Source of the DNA: Anisus vortex
Lineage: Eukaryota > Mollusca > Gastropoda > Planorbidae
Direction of reading: 5' to 3'
Assembly (NCBI GenBank): GCA_949126835.1
Contig: OX421494.1
Span: 1,364,001-1,428,000, forward strand
Length of the DNA stretch: 64,000 bases
Numbering within the stretch: the stretch's first letter is position 1; the number at the start of each line of letters is the position of its first letter. Both the position numbers and the translations under genes were made by a program. The notes under the pieces are model-generated. The model was given only the letters and a program-made list of their open reading frames with translations, was not told the origin of the DNA and searched no databases. Shown here in pieces: positions 43,272 through 55,200 of this stretch.

Positions 43272-46200
43272 GTAAGCGTCTACATTTCAGAAACCAACAT
43301 ACTGAGAAAGCATTTTCTACTGTCCACAACTTTAATTTCAAGAGTTTCAACTTTAATTTATTTAAAGGACCAGAATTTCTTTAGTCCATCCAAGTTTGTT
43401 CATGCCATTCCTTAGTGTATGGACCCCTCCATTCAAGTTTGTTCATGCCATTCCTTAGTGTATGGAAGTCCATTCAAGTTTGTTCAAGCCATTCCTTAGT
43501 GTATGGAAGTCCATCCAAGTTTGTTCAAGCCATTCCTTAGTGTATGGAAGTCCATCCAAGTTTGTTCATGCCATTCCTTAGCGTATGGACACCTCCATCC
43601 AAGTTTGTTCATGCCATTCCTTAGTGTATGGAAGTCCATCCAAGTTTGTTCAAGCCATTCCTTAGTGTATGGACACCTCTATCCAAGTTTGTTCATGCCA
43701 TTCCTTAGTGTATGGAAGTCCATCCAAGTTTGTTCATGCCATTCCTTAGTGTATGGAAGTCCATCCAAGTTTGTTCATGCCATTCCTTAGTGTATGGACT
43801 CTCCATCCAAGTTTGTTCATGCCATTCCTTAGTGTATGGACACCTCCATCCAAGTTTGTTCATGCCATTCCTTAGTGTATGGAAGTCCATCCAAGTTTGT
43901 TCAAGCCATTCCTTAGTGTATGGACACCTCTATCCAAGTTTGTTCATGCCATTCCTTAGTGTATGGAAGTCCATCCAAGTTTGTTCATGCCATTCCTTAG
44001 TGTATGGAAGTCCATCCAAGTTAGTTCATGCCATTCCTTAGTGTATGGAAGTCCATCCAAGTTTGTTCATACCATTCCTTAGTGTATGGACCCCTCCATC
44101 CAAGTTTGTTCATGCCATTCCTTAGTGTATGGACCCCTCCATCCAAGTTTGTTCATGCCATTCCCTAACCCTTAGTGTATGGACCCCGCCATCCTTCTAA
44201 CACTTTCCAAGTAAAGCTTTACACCACTTAACATCTAGTCCATGTGGGGCACGCTGGTCAAGCACGTGTTCGACTGGCATACCAAAGGTCCTGGTGAGAT
44301 GGTGTTGAGTCTACACAGCTCTGATTGGTACCTGACATTAGTTATGGTAAAGTAAAGGCGGCTGGGCATTGTGCTGGCCACACATCCCCTAGTATGCCGT
44401 GGCCACTGAAACTGGTAAACGTTGCTTCACTGGCCCTATGATCAATTTGGTCCAACGGGTACATTACATCTAGTCCATCTGTATCCATAAAAATACATTG
44501 CTTGCTACATTATCGTTGAGTATTATGTTTTCCATTCATTGGTAATTTTTTGAAATATTTTACAAATATATTTGGTAGTACAAAAAGTTTTTATATTTGT
44601 TTCTTACTTTCAACTATTGTAAAGTGTAAAATTATATCAGACAGTCAAATCGGCTAAAAGTTGGCAGCTATTTTCATTTCTTGTATATTTTCTTTCTTGA
44701 TGTTAATCAATGTTATCCTTTCAATCTTTTGTTGTGTGCAGTGCAAGTTGGTTTATACAATAGCTGTGAAGTATCAATGTGTGCTAAATGTGGATTCTAG
44801 GTGGCCCATGAGAATTGAAATTAGAGCTTTGAAATCAGATGGCACAATTTCTAATGCTACAGAAACATGCAGGTAATATTTTCATTTTTCACACCAGTCA
44901 ACTACATGAGCTAAGCTTGTATTGAGGCTTCATTATTATAAGAATTACTTTTGTAAATTCTGTACGATTCCCATAAGATTTGGAGGCCAAGTGGCAAATA
45001 TGAGACAATAAGGTCACATGTCTTTAAATTAACCAATGGGAGTCTGATAACACTCACATGTTCTACTTTATATAGATAGATAAAGAAAAAGTCAACCAGG
45101 CAACTACATGAGCTAAGCTTGTATTGAGGCTACATTATTATACGATTTACTTGTGTATTGTAAGATTAGGAGGCCAAGTGGCAGCACATTTGGGTTGCCG
45201 TTTTAAGAGTCATGGGTTTAAATTCCCCTGGATCTAGAGAGTGTTCATGCTGATTACCTGATATTGTTTAAGGTAAAAGTTGCTTGCATCGAGCTCTTAG
45301 AGAGGGATACCAGCAAGATGCTTAAATGTAGCCAATAAAGATGGATGCAATCCAGTTGCTTACATACAACCTAGGCTGTGTGGTTACATACTTTAGATGA
45401 CTAGCTGACATGAATGAAAAAAAAAAAGAAACAGGAAGAATTGGGAAATGATTAGTATGAAAAAATTGTTTATGTTTTGAAGATTTATTAATTCACTTTC
45501 AAGATTTTTATTTTTTCAATGTTTATTAAGTTCAATGCTCTAGAACTGCTCTGACCTAATTATTATGCTCTGACCTAATTGTTCTGCTTTGACATTATTA
45601 TTCTGAATCGGCTTCATCTTGGCAAATATTTCCAACCATTCACTGAATAATGCAGAAAGCTTACTATTTTATGATTGTAGCAAGGCCACCTCAGATACAC
45701 TCCTTCTATACAGAAGAGTTTTGCATCATACACATACATACATACATACATACATACATACATAAGTGTCTGCGGAATATTTATATAATAAACCATGAAA
45801 ATTGATTTTCTCTCTCTCTCTCTCTAGTGAAAGTTCATTAACCAGAATGTATACTGAGGGGGGGAATTACTCCATTTTTATCATGAAAGATCATGAGGAG
45901 AATATCAACTGTACACAGGCAGTCATCCTTGAACCGCCAGACCCAAATATACGTAAGAAAAGAAATAAAACTTGCATTTTTCTTTTTAATCATTAAAATC
46001 CTAGAATTGACCATAAAAATATTATTAGCTTAAGATCCAATATCAGTAGGTTAGTATTAGACTAACCCGTTTTCACCTTTTAACTAATACTCCAACACAG
46101 CACAATTTAATTATATATGTTAAAAAACGCATTAAATGCTTTTTATTTAAACTTCACAAAACTTTATTTCTGGTTGGCTGGTGACCGACAGACTGACCTG

Positions 46201-49200
46201 ATCTTGGGAAGGTTAACTGAACAACTTGTTGTCATTCTATTGAGCTGAAACATGGCACATAGTTGTTAAGCCCTCTGCAACACATTCTTTCCAATATTCA
46301 GCCACATAGAATTTCAGCTTTTAATAAAAGAATTTCTTTACACTGGCAAATCCCTATTCAATGCACATTCCCAATATTTTAATTCATTACAAATGTAGGT
46401 TAAATATATATATAAGCTTTGCTTTGGTTAATTTATGTTGTTTTATTGTGTGGCCAAGAGCAAAATCTTTCTAAGGCTAATGCTAAAAGATTGATCAGAA
46501 AACCTTTGTCTTTAGGGATTGTTAAATTTTTCCAGATTAAAGAGCTTAATTTTGCAGATCTTTCTATTTTTCCAATTTGTGAGCTATTTTATTAAATGTT
46601 GAATGTTTGTTGCCATGTGAATGAGGGGGTGGGTGAAAGGAAATAATGTGTGTATGTTTGCGACAATAGTAGTCGTCAATGAAAGGAGCTCATCACCCAT
46701 GATCTTCTCAATCCAAATCTCTATACATACCAAGAGAAAAAAATGTATGTAATTTGTGCAAGGATGAAAATTTAATTAGTTGATTGCCTGGCTTGCTAGA
46801 ATATAGTTCTTCGTTTACGTAGCTTTTCATGGGGCACGATAGCCGAGCGGCAGTGCGTTCGACTGGCGATCCGAAGGTCCTGGGTTCAAATCCTGGTGGA
46901 GGCTATGATTTTTTCCAGGACTTGAGGGTGTCCATGAGTCTACCCAGCTCTGATGGGTACCTGACATTAGTTGGGGTAAAGTAAAGGCGGCTGGGCGTTG
47001 TGCTGGTCACACATTCCCTAGTATGACATGGCCACAAAAACTGGTAAAAGCTGCTTCACCAGCCCTATGATCAGTTTAGTCCGAAGGGTACTTTTCAAGA
47101 TGTATAATATATTTTTTCTATGAAGCAGCTTTGAATATATTTAAATAAACAGAACTTGTATTCTTTTTAAAAGAACATGTTTCTTAATTTATTGGAAGTG
47201 AGATGTTTATGTGTTTTTTTATGTAACCGCCACTGTCTACGGCAACACACAGATGATACCTTAATTATACTCTCACACACAGTAATGTGTCATTGCTTCC
47301 TTCTTGCAGCCATTTATATAGCCTTGGGTGTGGCATTGTTTCTTATACTCTTATGGAACTTTGGGAAATTTCTGTACAGGTAACAAAAATAGTTATTAAA
47401 CCCAATCAGTGATAACCAACCATATTTTGTCAATAGAGCTTAAAATGTTTTGAAAATAGCCTTACAGTTTATTTCCTGGATATACCATCACCATTTTTGA
47501 ATTCTAACCCTTTAAAAATTTTATATTTATTATGTAAGTGATCTAATAATTAAATTATTTGTTATAAAAACATTTTCTAGCCACATAAAAGCAAAAAGAA
47601 ATATCATATCCAGTTTTTATTGGTGAAATTGCATTGTATGTTTTTAGATTGGGATATATCCATAGAATTGTGTGTTTCTGGAGCACTGAAAGTATGATGT
47701 CTGTAAGTATTGACATGCTAGAGTAATGTCCCTTTGATTTCACTTATCCAATGTATTTTTACTATCAAGAGTTCCAACTCTTAGAGAGTTCTGGTTATTT
47801 AAAGTGTGCAGATTATTAGAGTTTTCAGGTTATAGTCTTCAAATTATTAGAATATTAGGTTTATTAGAGTAATTAGAGTGTTATCCAGCCTCTGCTTCAT
47901 CCTTCAGGATATAAGGGATGCAATCATTGTCACTTTATACAAGTATAATAGCTAAATGCTAAAAATAATATATTGAAAACAAAATATCAAAATAAAAACA
48001 ACCCAGATGCCAGACTCTGCAAATACACTTGCAGCCAGTGATATAAAAAACAACAACACTATAATTACTTCCCCTTAAATAGTTTTCATTTAAACTTTGC
48101 TAAAACAATGTGTGTATATTAAAGAAATAACTGTCTTGTAGGACCTGGGGACCCCAACCTTAAATAGTTTTCATTTAAACTTTGCTAAAACAATGTGTGT
48201 ATATTAAAGAAATAACTGTCTTGTAGGACCTGGGGACCCCAACCTTAAATAGTTTTCATTTAAACTTTGCTAAAACAATGTGTGTATATTAAAGAAATAA
48301 CTGTCTTGTAGGACCTGGGGACCCAAACCTTAAATAGTTTTCCTTTAAACTTTGCTAAAACAATGTGTGTATATTAAAGAAATAACTGTCTTGTAGGACC
48401 TGGGGACCCCAACCAATATCAGTCAGATGGATGACAATGCCACTCGACCTGTTGCTGAAGCTAAGGAAAGGCTGAGATCCCTTGATACATTCAGAGGGTA
48501 AATATTCATCTTCTCATTTCTTTCTTATAATGCTGTTGTATTAGTGATAAATCAAAATTTCATGGAATTCAATTTACTGAAGCTTCTGGAACTCACTAGA
48601 TCAACATTTCTGATATTGTGTTTTCTGTGACCCAGTTGTTTGTTTTACAGTTTTAGTTTGTGGCCCACTAAAATTTGTATTGACTACACAATCCCCTAGA
48701 AGTAATATAAGAAATAAGAATTACCACACAATGTTTAAAAATTATAATATAGAGAGTTTTGGCTTACATCAGGTTAAAAAAACTAAATGTCAGCCTGGAA
48801 ATATACACTTAGAAGTCTATCTATCTGACCTAGATTTTTTACTTTTTGTGACCTAGTAAATTAGTTTTTGTGGCACAGTAACAGGATGTGACCTGGTATT
48901 TTGTATAGTCTGCTCTAGATAGTGTAAAACAAAAGATTTCCTGTTGATATCTTTAGTGTAAAACATTTTATGCTGATTTGTTATCCATATCTTTAAGATA
49001 ACAGGGACTCCAATGAATGCTCTGAGAAATGTTAATAAACTAAGTGATAAGAAATATATAGATTGAAAAAGATAGTTTTTAAATTAAATGTATTACCAAA
49101 GAAACAGGTAACTCTAGGTTACTCCAGTGAAATAAAATAAAAGTTTGTTTCATTATTTAAAAAAGCTAAAACCAGCGATATATTTTTAAAGATTTAGTGT

Positions 49201-52200
49201 TTTATTTATTTATAAGTAATCTTAAGAAGTATGATGAATGACAGTTATAATGTATTCCTACTAACATGTTTAATACGATTTGGAAAAATTGACTTGATCT
49301 TTCAGGTTTGGGAAAAACTGACCAATGTTGGGGGAAAGTTTGTACATTTATCTAAAACTGACCAATGTTGGGGAAAAATTTGTACATTTATCTAAAACTG
49401 ACCAACGTTGGGGGAAAATTTGTAAATTTATCTAAAACTGACCAGTGTTGGGGAAAAATTTGTACATTTATCTAAAACTGACCAATGTTGGGGAAAGTTT
49501 GTACATTTATCTAAAACTGACCAATGTTGAGGTAAATTTTTTCTAAAATGGACAAAGCAGCATCCAAAATATTTATAAAAATTTTTTACCAAGTCCAAGT
49601 AGTATCTTTAAGGAGTCCTTAAGTCCCAACCTTTGTTTTTTTTTTCTAAAATTATTCTCTGGTTACTTAAAGACATCTACAAACATCTTTTATTTATTTG
49701 GACTACCTTGGCCTATATATACACATGATCTAATTTAATTGACATATTTCACACATGTCATTATAAACTGGCTTGTGATAAAATAATTATGAGATTGATT
49801 CTAGAGTAAGAATCCATGATCATCATTCAGACTATTTGACTTTCTGTTTTGTTATCTCTTTGTTGATTATTCGTCTTATTATTTTTCCTGAATTTAATAG
49901 AAACGATAGTTGTTTCATTTCAAACGGAAGAATGGTCCGACCGCCACTTCTTTTGTTTGCCGTCACATCGTGTTCAAAGCCAGGGGCGATATATATTTTT
50001 TAAAAATTCCGGGGGGGGGGGGGGGGCTTAGCCCTCTTCAGTCCCCCCCCCTGTGGCTTCGCCCCTGTTCAAAGCTGTCGTCGGTGAGACAGATGATTGG
50101 TTGATATGATAGGCCTACTAATGATAGCTCGCTTTTTTGACCACCTGGGGCAAATTGACTCACTGTCGGCTTTTCTCTTTTGTGTCGTTATAAACTATGG
50201 CGCCGCTCCTTACTTAAATTCAAGGAATAAAAAAGTTAGACACAACTCCTTTAATCTTATCGATAAAGATGTCTGACATCTGAGAAACCGTACCTCATTC
50301 CTTTCTAGTATGTTCTATTCTAACTGGGATGACAAAACTGATGACAATTACGGCTCCACCCCACGAATATAATTGGTCCACACGACTAATAGACAGTTTT
50401 GTCCATTCTCCTACACTGATACAAACTTTTGCATTTCGTTATTGTAATTGTGTAGTCTAATCGTAGTCTTCGATTGTATTTGTTGAAATGGGGAAATGTT
50501 CCTATAATGACTTATGGTCCATTAACATCGATTACAAAGGGTGGCTAGCACCTACTGGTGATAGACATAGAACACAATGTCTTTTATGTAAAAAAGAGTT
50601 TGATATTGGCAATATGGGAGAGGCAGCACTCAAAAGTCACGCAGCGGGAAAGAAGCACATGCTACTAAACAGACAAACAAAGCAAACAATTTCAGTGAAA
50701 GACTTTTTCACTCCAAGCAAAACTGCTGAAAGGTATGTAATTTTATAATGTCACAATGTCACTTAATCTTTATTCAGACTAACATTACACAAACAAATAA
50801 CACTATTTTATTATTATTTATTTATTATAAAATGAATTTAATAATGGAAAGATGCCCTGGTGTTGAAGCCTCTAACAAATCTGAACATAAAATTCTGCAG
50901 GTCAAAGAGCACAGAGTCTGTGAGTCAACCAGCTGAATCTGTGAGTCAACCAGCTGAATCTGTGAGTCAACCAGCTGAATCTGTAAGTCAGCTGTGCACT
51001 AAGAATGACGTGCTAGCAGCAGAAATATACTGGACATTATATGTACTTGAGAAGCACCATTCATTTAAAAGCTTTGCAGGGGTAGGCGACATTTTAAAAA
51101 AAATGTTCCCAAAATGTGAAACTGCTCAAAAGTTTTCATGTAGTGAAACTAAAGCCAGATATCTGTCAACATTTGGTTTGGCACCCTACTTCAGTAACCA
51201 GCTTATATCTCAAGCAAAAAACTGTGGTGGATATGTTCTTCTCTTTGACGAAAGCTTAAATAATCATTTACAGGAAAATCAGTTGGATTTGCATGTTCAC
51301 TTTTGGACTGAAAATCATGTGGAAACTCGTTATTTATCATCACGTTTCCTTGGACATGCCACAGCTAACAATCTTTTTTTTCAGAATTGGAAGACTGCTG
51401 CAGCATCTTAGGGAAAGGGAATATTCTACAATTGTCAATGGATGGGCCAAATGTGAACTGGGCTACTTATGACAAGCTTGCTGATGACATCAGCAAAGAG
51501 ACAGACAAGGAATTGTATAATATAGGTAGTTGTGGACTCCACATAATGCACAATGCCTTTAAAACAGGATATTCCTCTCTTGAATGGGACATTGCCCACA
51601 AACTGAATTCACTCTATTGGCTGTTTAAAGATTCACCTGCTCGACGATCAGATTTTACAACATTGACTGGTTGCTCTTTGTTTCCAAAGAAGTTTTGCTC
51701 ACATAGGTGGTTAGAGAATGTCAGTGTTTGCAAAAGGGCATTGGAAATGTGGCCACATGTAATTAACTTTGTTAACCATCTTTTGAAGAAAAATAACTGT
51801 CCACAAACAAAATCATTCCTTGAGGTGAAAGTTTGTAGCACTGATCCCCTGTTCACAGTATATTTGAATATATTCATCTCAATTGCTGGAATGATTGAGC
51901 CCTTCCTTGTCATGTATCAGAGTGACAAGCCAATGCTGCCATTTTTGGCAGATGACATGAAAAAGTTGGTGCTGGATATTTTAGATAGATTTTGGAAAGA
52001 AGATCTGAAAAAAAAGTAAAAACAGTTTCACAGTTGTTTACATTAACTAGTGACTTATTAGATAGTAAAAAACACAAAGACCCTGCAGACATTGATGTAG
52101 GATATGTTGCAAACTGTGAACTTAGAAATCTAAAAAAATCTGAGAAAATTTCAATGAAGACAGTCTACAAAATCAAATTAGAAGCAAAGGAATTTATGAT

Positions 52201-55200
52201 CAAATTTGTTTCTAAACTCCTAGAAAAGGCCCCTATCCGATATGGACTAGTCCGTCACCTTGCCTGGTTGAAACCATCCTGCATTGTCAAAGATTCTTCT
52301 GCAGCAAAGGAAAGCCTAAAACACTGTTTGGACTATATAGTTCAGAGAAAGAGACTCAATAAAGATGATGTAGATTCTGTCATGAGACAGTATGGGGACT
52401 TTATTTCTGCTGTTGCTGGCAGTGATGACTTCATTTCATTTAAAAGAGAGACAGATAGGCTAGATGAACTTTTCTTTTCTGCTTTGTCCATTAAGAAAGA
52501 TTGGAACAAGCTCTGGAAGATAGTTAAAGATGTTCTAGTTTTATCACATGGCCAGGCCAGTGTTGAAAGGGGCTTCTCTGTCAATAAAGAAATAATGACA
52601 GACAACATGCATCAGAAGACCCTTGTTGCACAAAGAACAATTACAGATTATATGAGATCTATTGGAGGTGCCAACAATGTCAGTATAACGAAGGGTTTAT
52701 TGCTAAATGCAGCCAGCGCCAGAGGAAGGTATGAAAAACATTTAAAAGAGACTAAAAAGGAAAAATTAGTTGAAGAAAGGACTCTTAAAAGAAAAGTGTC
52801 TCTCCAAGAAATAGAGGAACTGAAGGAAAAAAAAAGAGACTTGAAATATGTGTCAATGAAATGACCACTTCTGCAAATGAGCTCGCCATGAAAGCAGAGC
52901 AAAAAGAAAATTTGACTTTTCTGGCGAAATCATATGCACTACGCCGATCAGCCGATGAAAAATCAGTGGAAATTTCACAAATTGAAGCGCAGTTAGGTCA
53001 AAAGCTGCAGGATTTAAAAAAACAGTAGATAGGCAATTGTTTACTCTTTTTATTTTTAATATTTTTTTTACTGATTTTTAAAGTGATAATTAAAAGTGAT
53101 TGTTATTTTATATTTTTATGTTTCGTTGTCAATGTATTATAATAAATATAACGTTCATATTGTTCTGATTTGTTTACTAGTCTCCTTTGTTTACTTGTTT
53201 AATTTCTTGTTTTATTTAAACAGTTTTTATAGCAATATTTCATTGGTATATTTCGGGATCATTTTTTCTCAAAAGAAGTCTTGGAAATTTTGTAAGTTAT
53301 CATGGAAAAGTTTTGGAAAAATCATGGAAATTTTTTTCTCCAAAGTTGTGGGAACCCTGCATTTGGTGAAGCTTAAAGAAAGTGTTCTGATAAAACCTGG
53401 ATGAGTTATTTTGTAGATACTGACTGACCTTGTCTTTATCTATAAATATAAAGTAGACAGTATGTGTGTTATCCGACTCCCATTGGTTAATTTAAAGACA
53501 CGTGACCTAATTGTCTCATATTTTACTTACCGATCTTGCTTCTGGTATGTTACTTCACTAGCGGAGTGGTTAGAGTATCTGACTACCATGCGGGGGACCT
53601 GAGTTAGATTCCCCACTGATAGACTTGTCTTTATTTTTCTAAATTTTAAAAAATTTCCATTAATATAACTTTTTTTTTTAAAGGTTGTAAAGAATTTCAT
53701 GACTTAAAGCTTTCCTAAAATGTTTTCAGAATGTAAAATCTAATAATTATAGTTTAGACAAATGCGGAAGACGGATGTTCGATTCTCATCCAAAAAACAT
53801 GGATAGTCCTAACTTTTTGTTAAATAAAAAGACAAGCTTTTTTTTTAACCCAATTACAATATTTTAAAAAAAATTACTTTCCTAAATGTTTTATAGTAAA
53901 TAATATTAATATTTTTAAAATTATGAGATCTGTTCATTGTAGTTTATGAAATGTTTATATGGCAACGCCGGGGAATTTAGCTTGTAAATATATATTTTAA
54001 TGAGCCATATTTAGGAAGAAGCCCACAAATCCTGTCTTTTAGATTTATCTATTTTAATGATCATTTTGTTAGGAAGATGTTGACTGACCTTGTCTTTTAG
54101 ATTTATCTATTTTAATGACCATTTTGTTAGGAAGATGTTGACTGACCTTGTCTTTTAGATTTATCTATTTTAATGACCATTTTTTTAGGAAGATGTTGAC
54201 TGACCCTGTCTTTTAGATTTATCTTTTTTAATGATCATTTTATTAGGAAGATGTTGACTGACCCTGTCTTTTAGATTTATCTTTTTCTAATTATCATTTT
54301 ATTAGGAAGATGTTGACTGACCCTGTCTTTTAGATTTATCTTTTTCTAATTATCATTTTATTAGGAAGATGTTGACTGACCTTGTCTTTTAGATTTATCT
54401 ATTTTAATGACCATTTTTTTAGGAAGATGTTGACTGACCCTGTCTTTTAGATTTATCTTTTTTAATGATCATTTTATTAGGAAGATGTTGACTGACCCTG
54501 TCTTTTAGATTTATCTTTTTTAATGATCATTTTATTAGGAAGATGTTGACTGACCCTGTCTTTTAGATTTTTCTATTTTAATAATGAATGTTTTTCCTCT
54601 GGCAGCATATCTATCATCCTCATGATCTTTGTCAATTACGGCGGAGGGAAGTACTGGTTCTTCAGACATTCCCAATGGAATGGTCTCAATATTGCAGATT
54701 TAGTCTTCCCTTGGTGAGAGTCTCACTGAACTAACATTTTACTTTTTTTTCATTCACTTGATCTTTTCAGTTGCATCGTTCATGTATTTATTTTTTTTCT
54801 GGATGGTTCCGTGTTCATTTTTTTAGCATTAATATTAGACTTTGGCTTGTAAAGTTTAACAAACTTCTTTGCATGTTCTAACCATTTACTAAACTTTTCA
54901 AAAATTGTATTGTAATTGTAGATGTAATTTATTTTGCCTTCAGCTTTTAAACCATTTTTCTTTTCAGTCAACCTCATTTTATGTGGTCTTTGTTTGATTT
55001 CAAAATATATATTTTTTTAGAAAACTTACATTCAAAGGCCTTTTTTTGCTTACAACGTGTAGTTAAGAAATACACAGGCATTAAACTCTAATTTAGAAAT
55101 ACAACTCAATAACAACCTGTTGCAAAGCTCAGATAAGCATAAAGACAAAAAACACTTTCCTTATCCCCTATGCGAGAACAAATGCATATAAGTACTCTTT

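Noticed and set aside
43503..44041. Long ORFs on both strands with FVHAIP-like repeats
   Set aside because: They are translations of a minisatellite whose unit length keeps several frames open; it lies within an HGSNAT intron.
45802..45996. Small independent gene
   Set aside because: The coding portion is bounded by AG and GT and matches the luminal domain of HGSNAT in phase, so it is an exon.
47177..47383. A 68-residue stand-alone membrane protein
   Set aside because: Only the last third (from the acceptor at 47,309) is coding; it is an exon of HGSNAT with a membrane helix.
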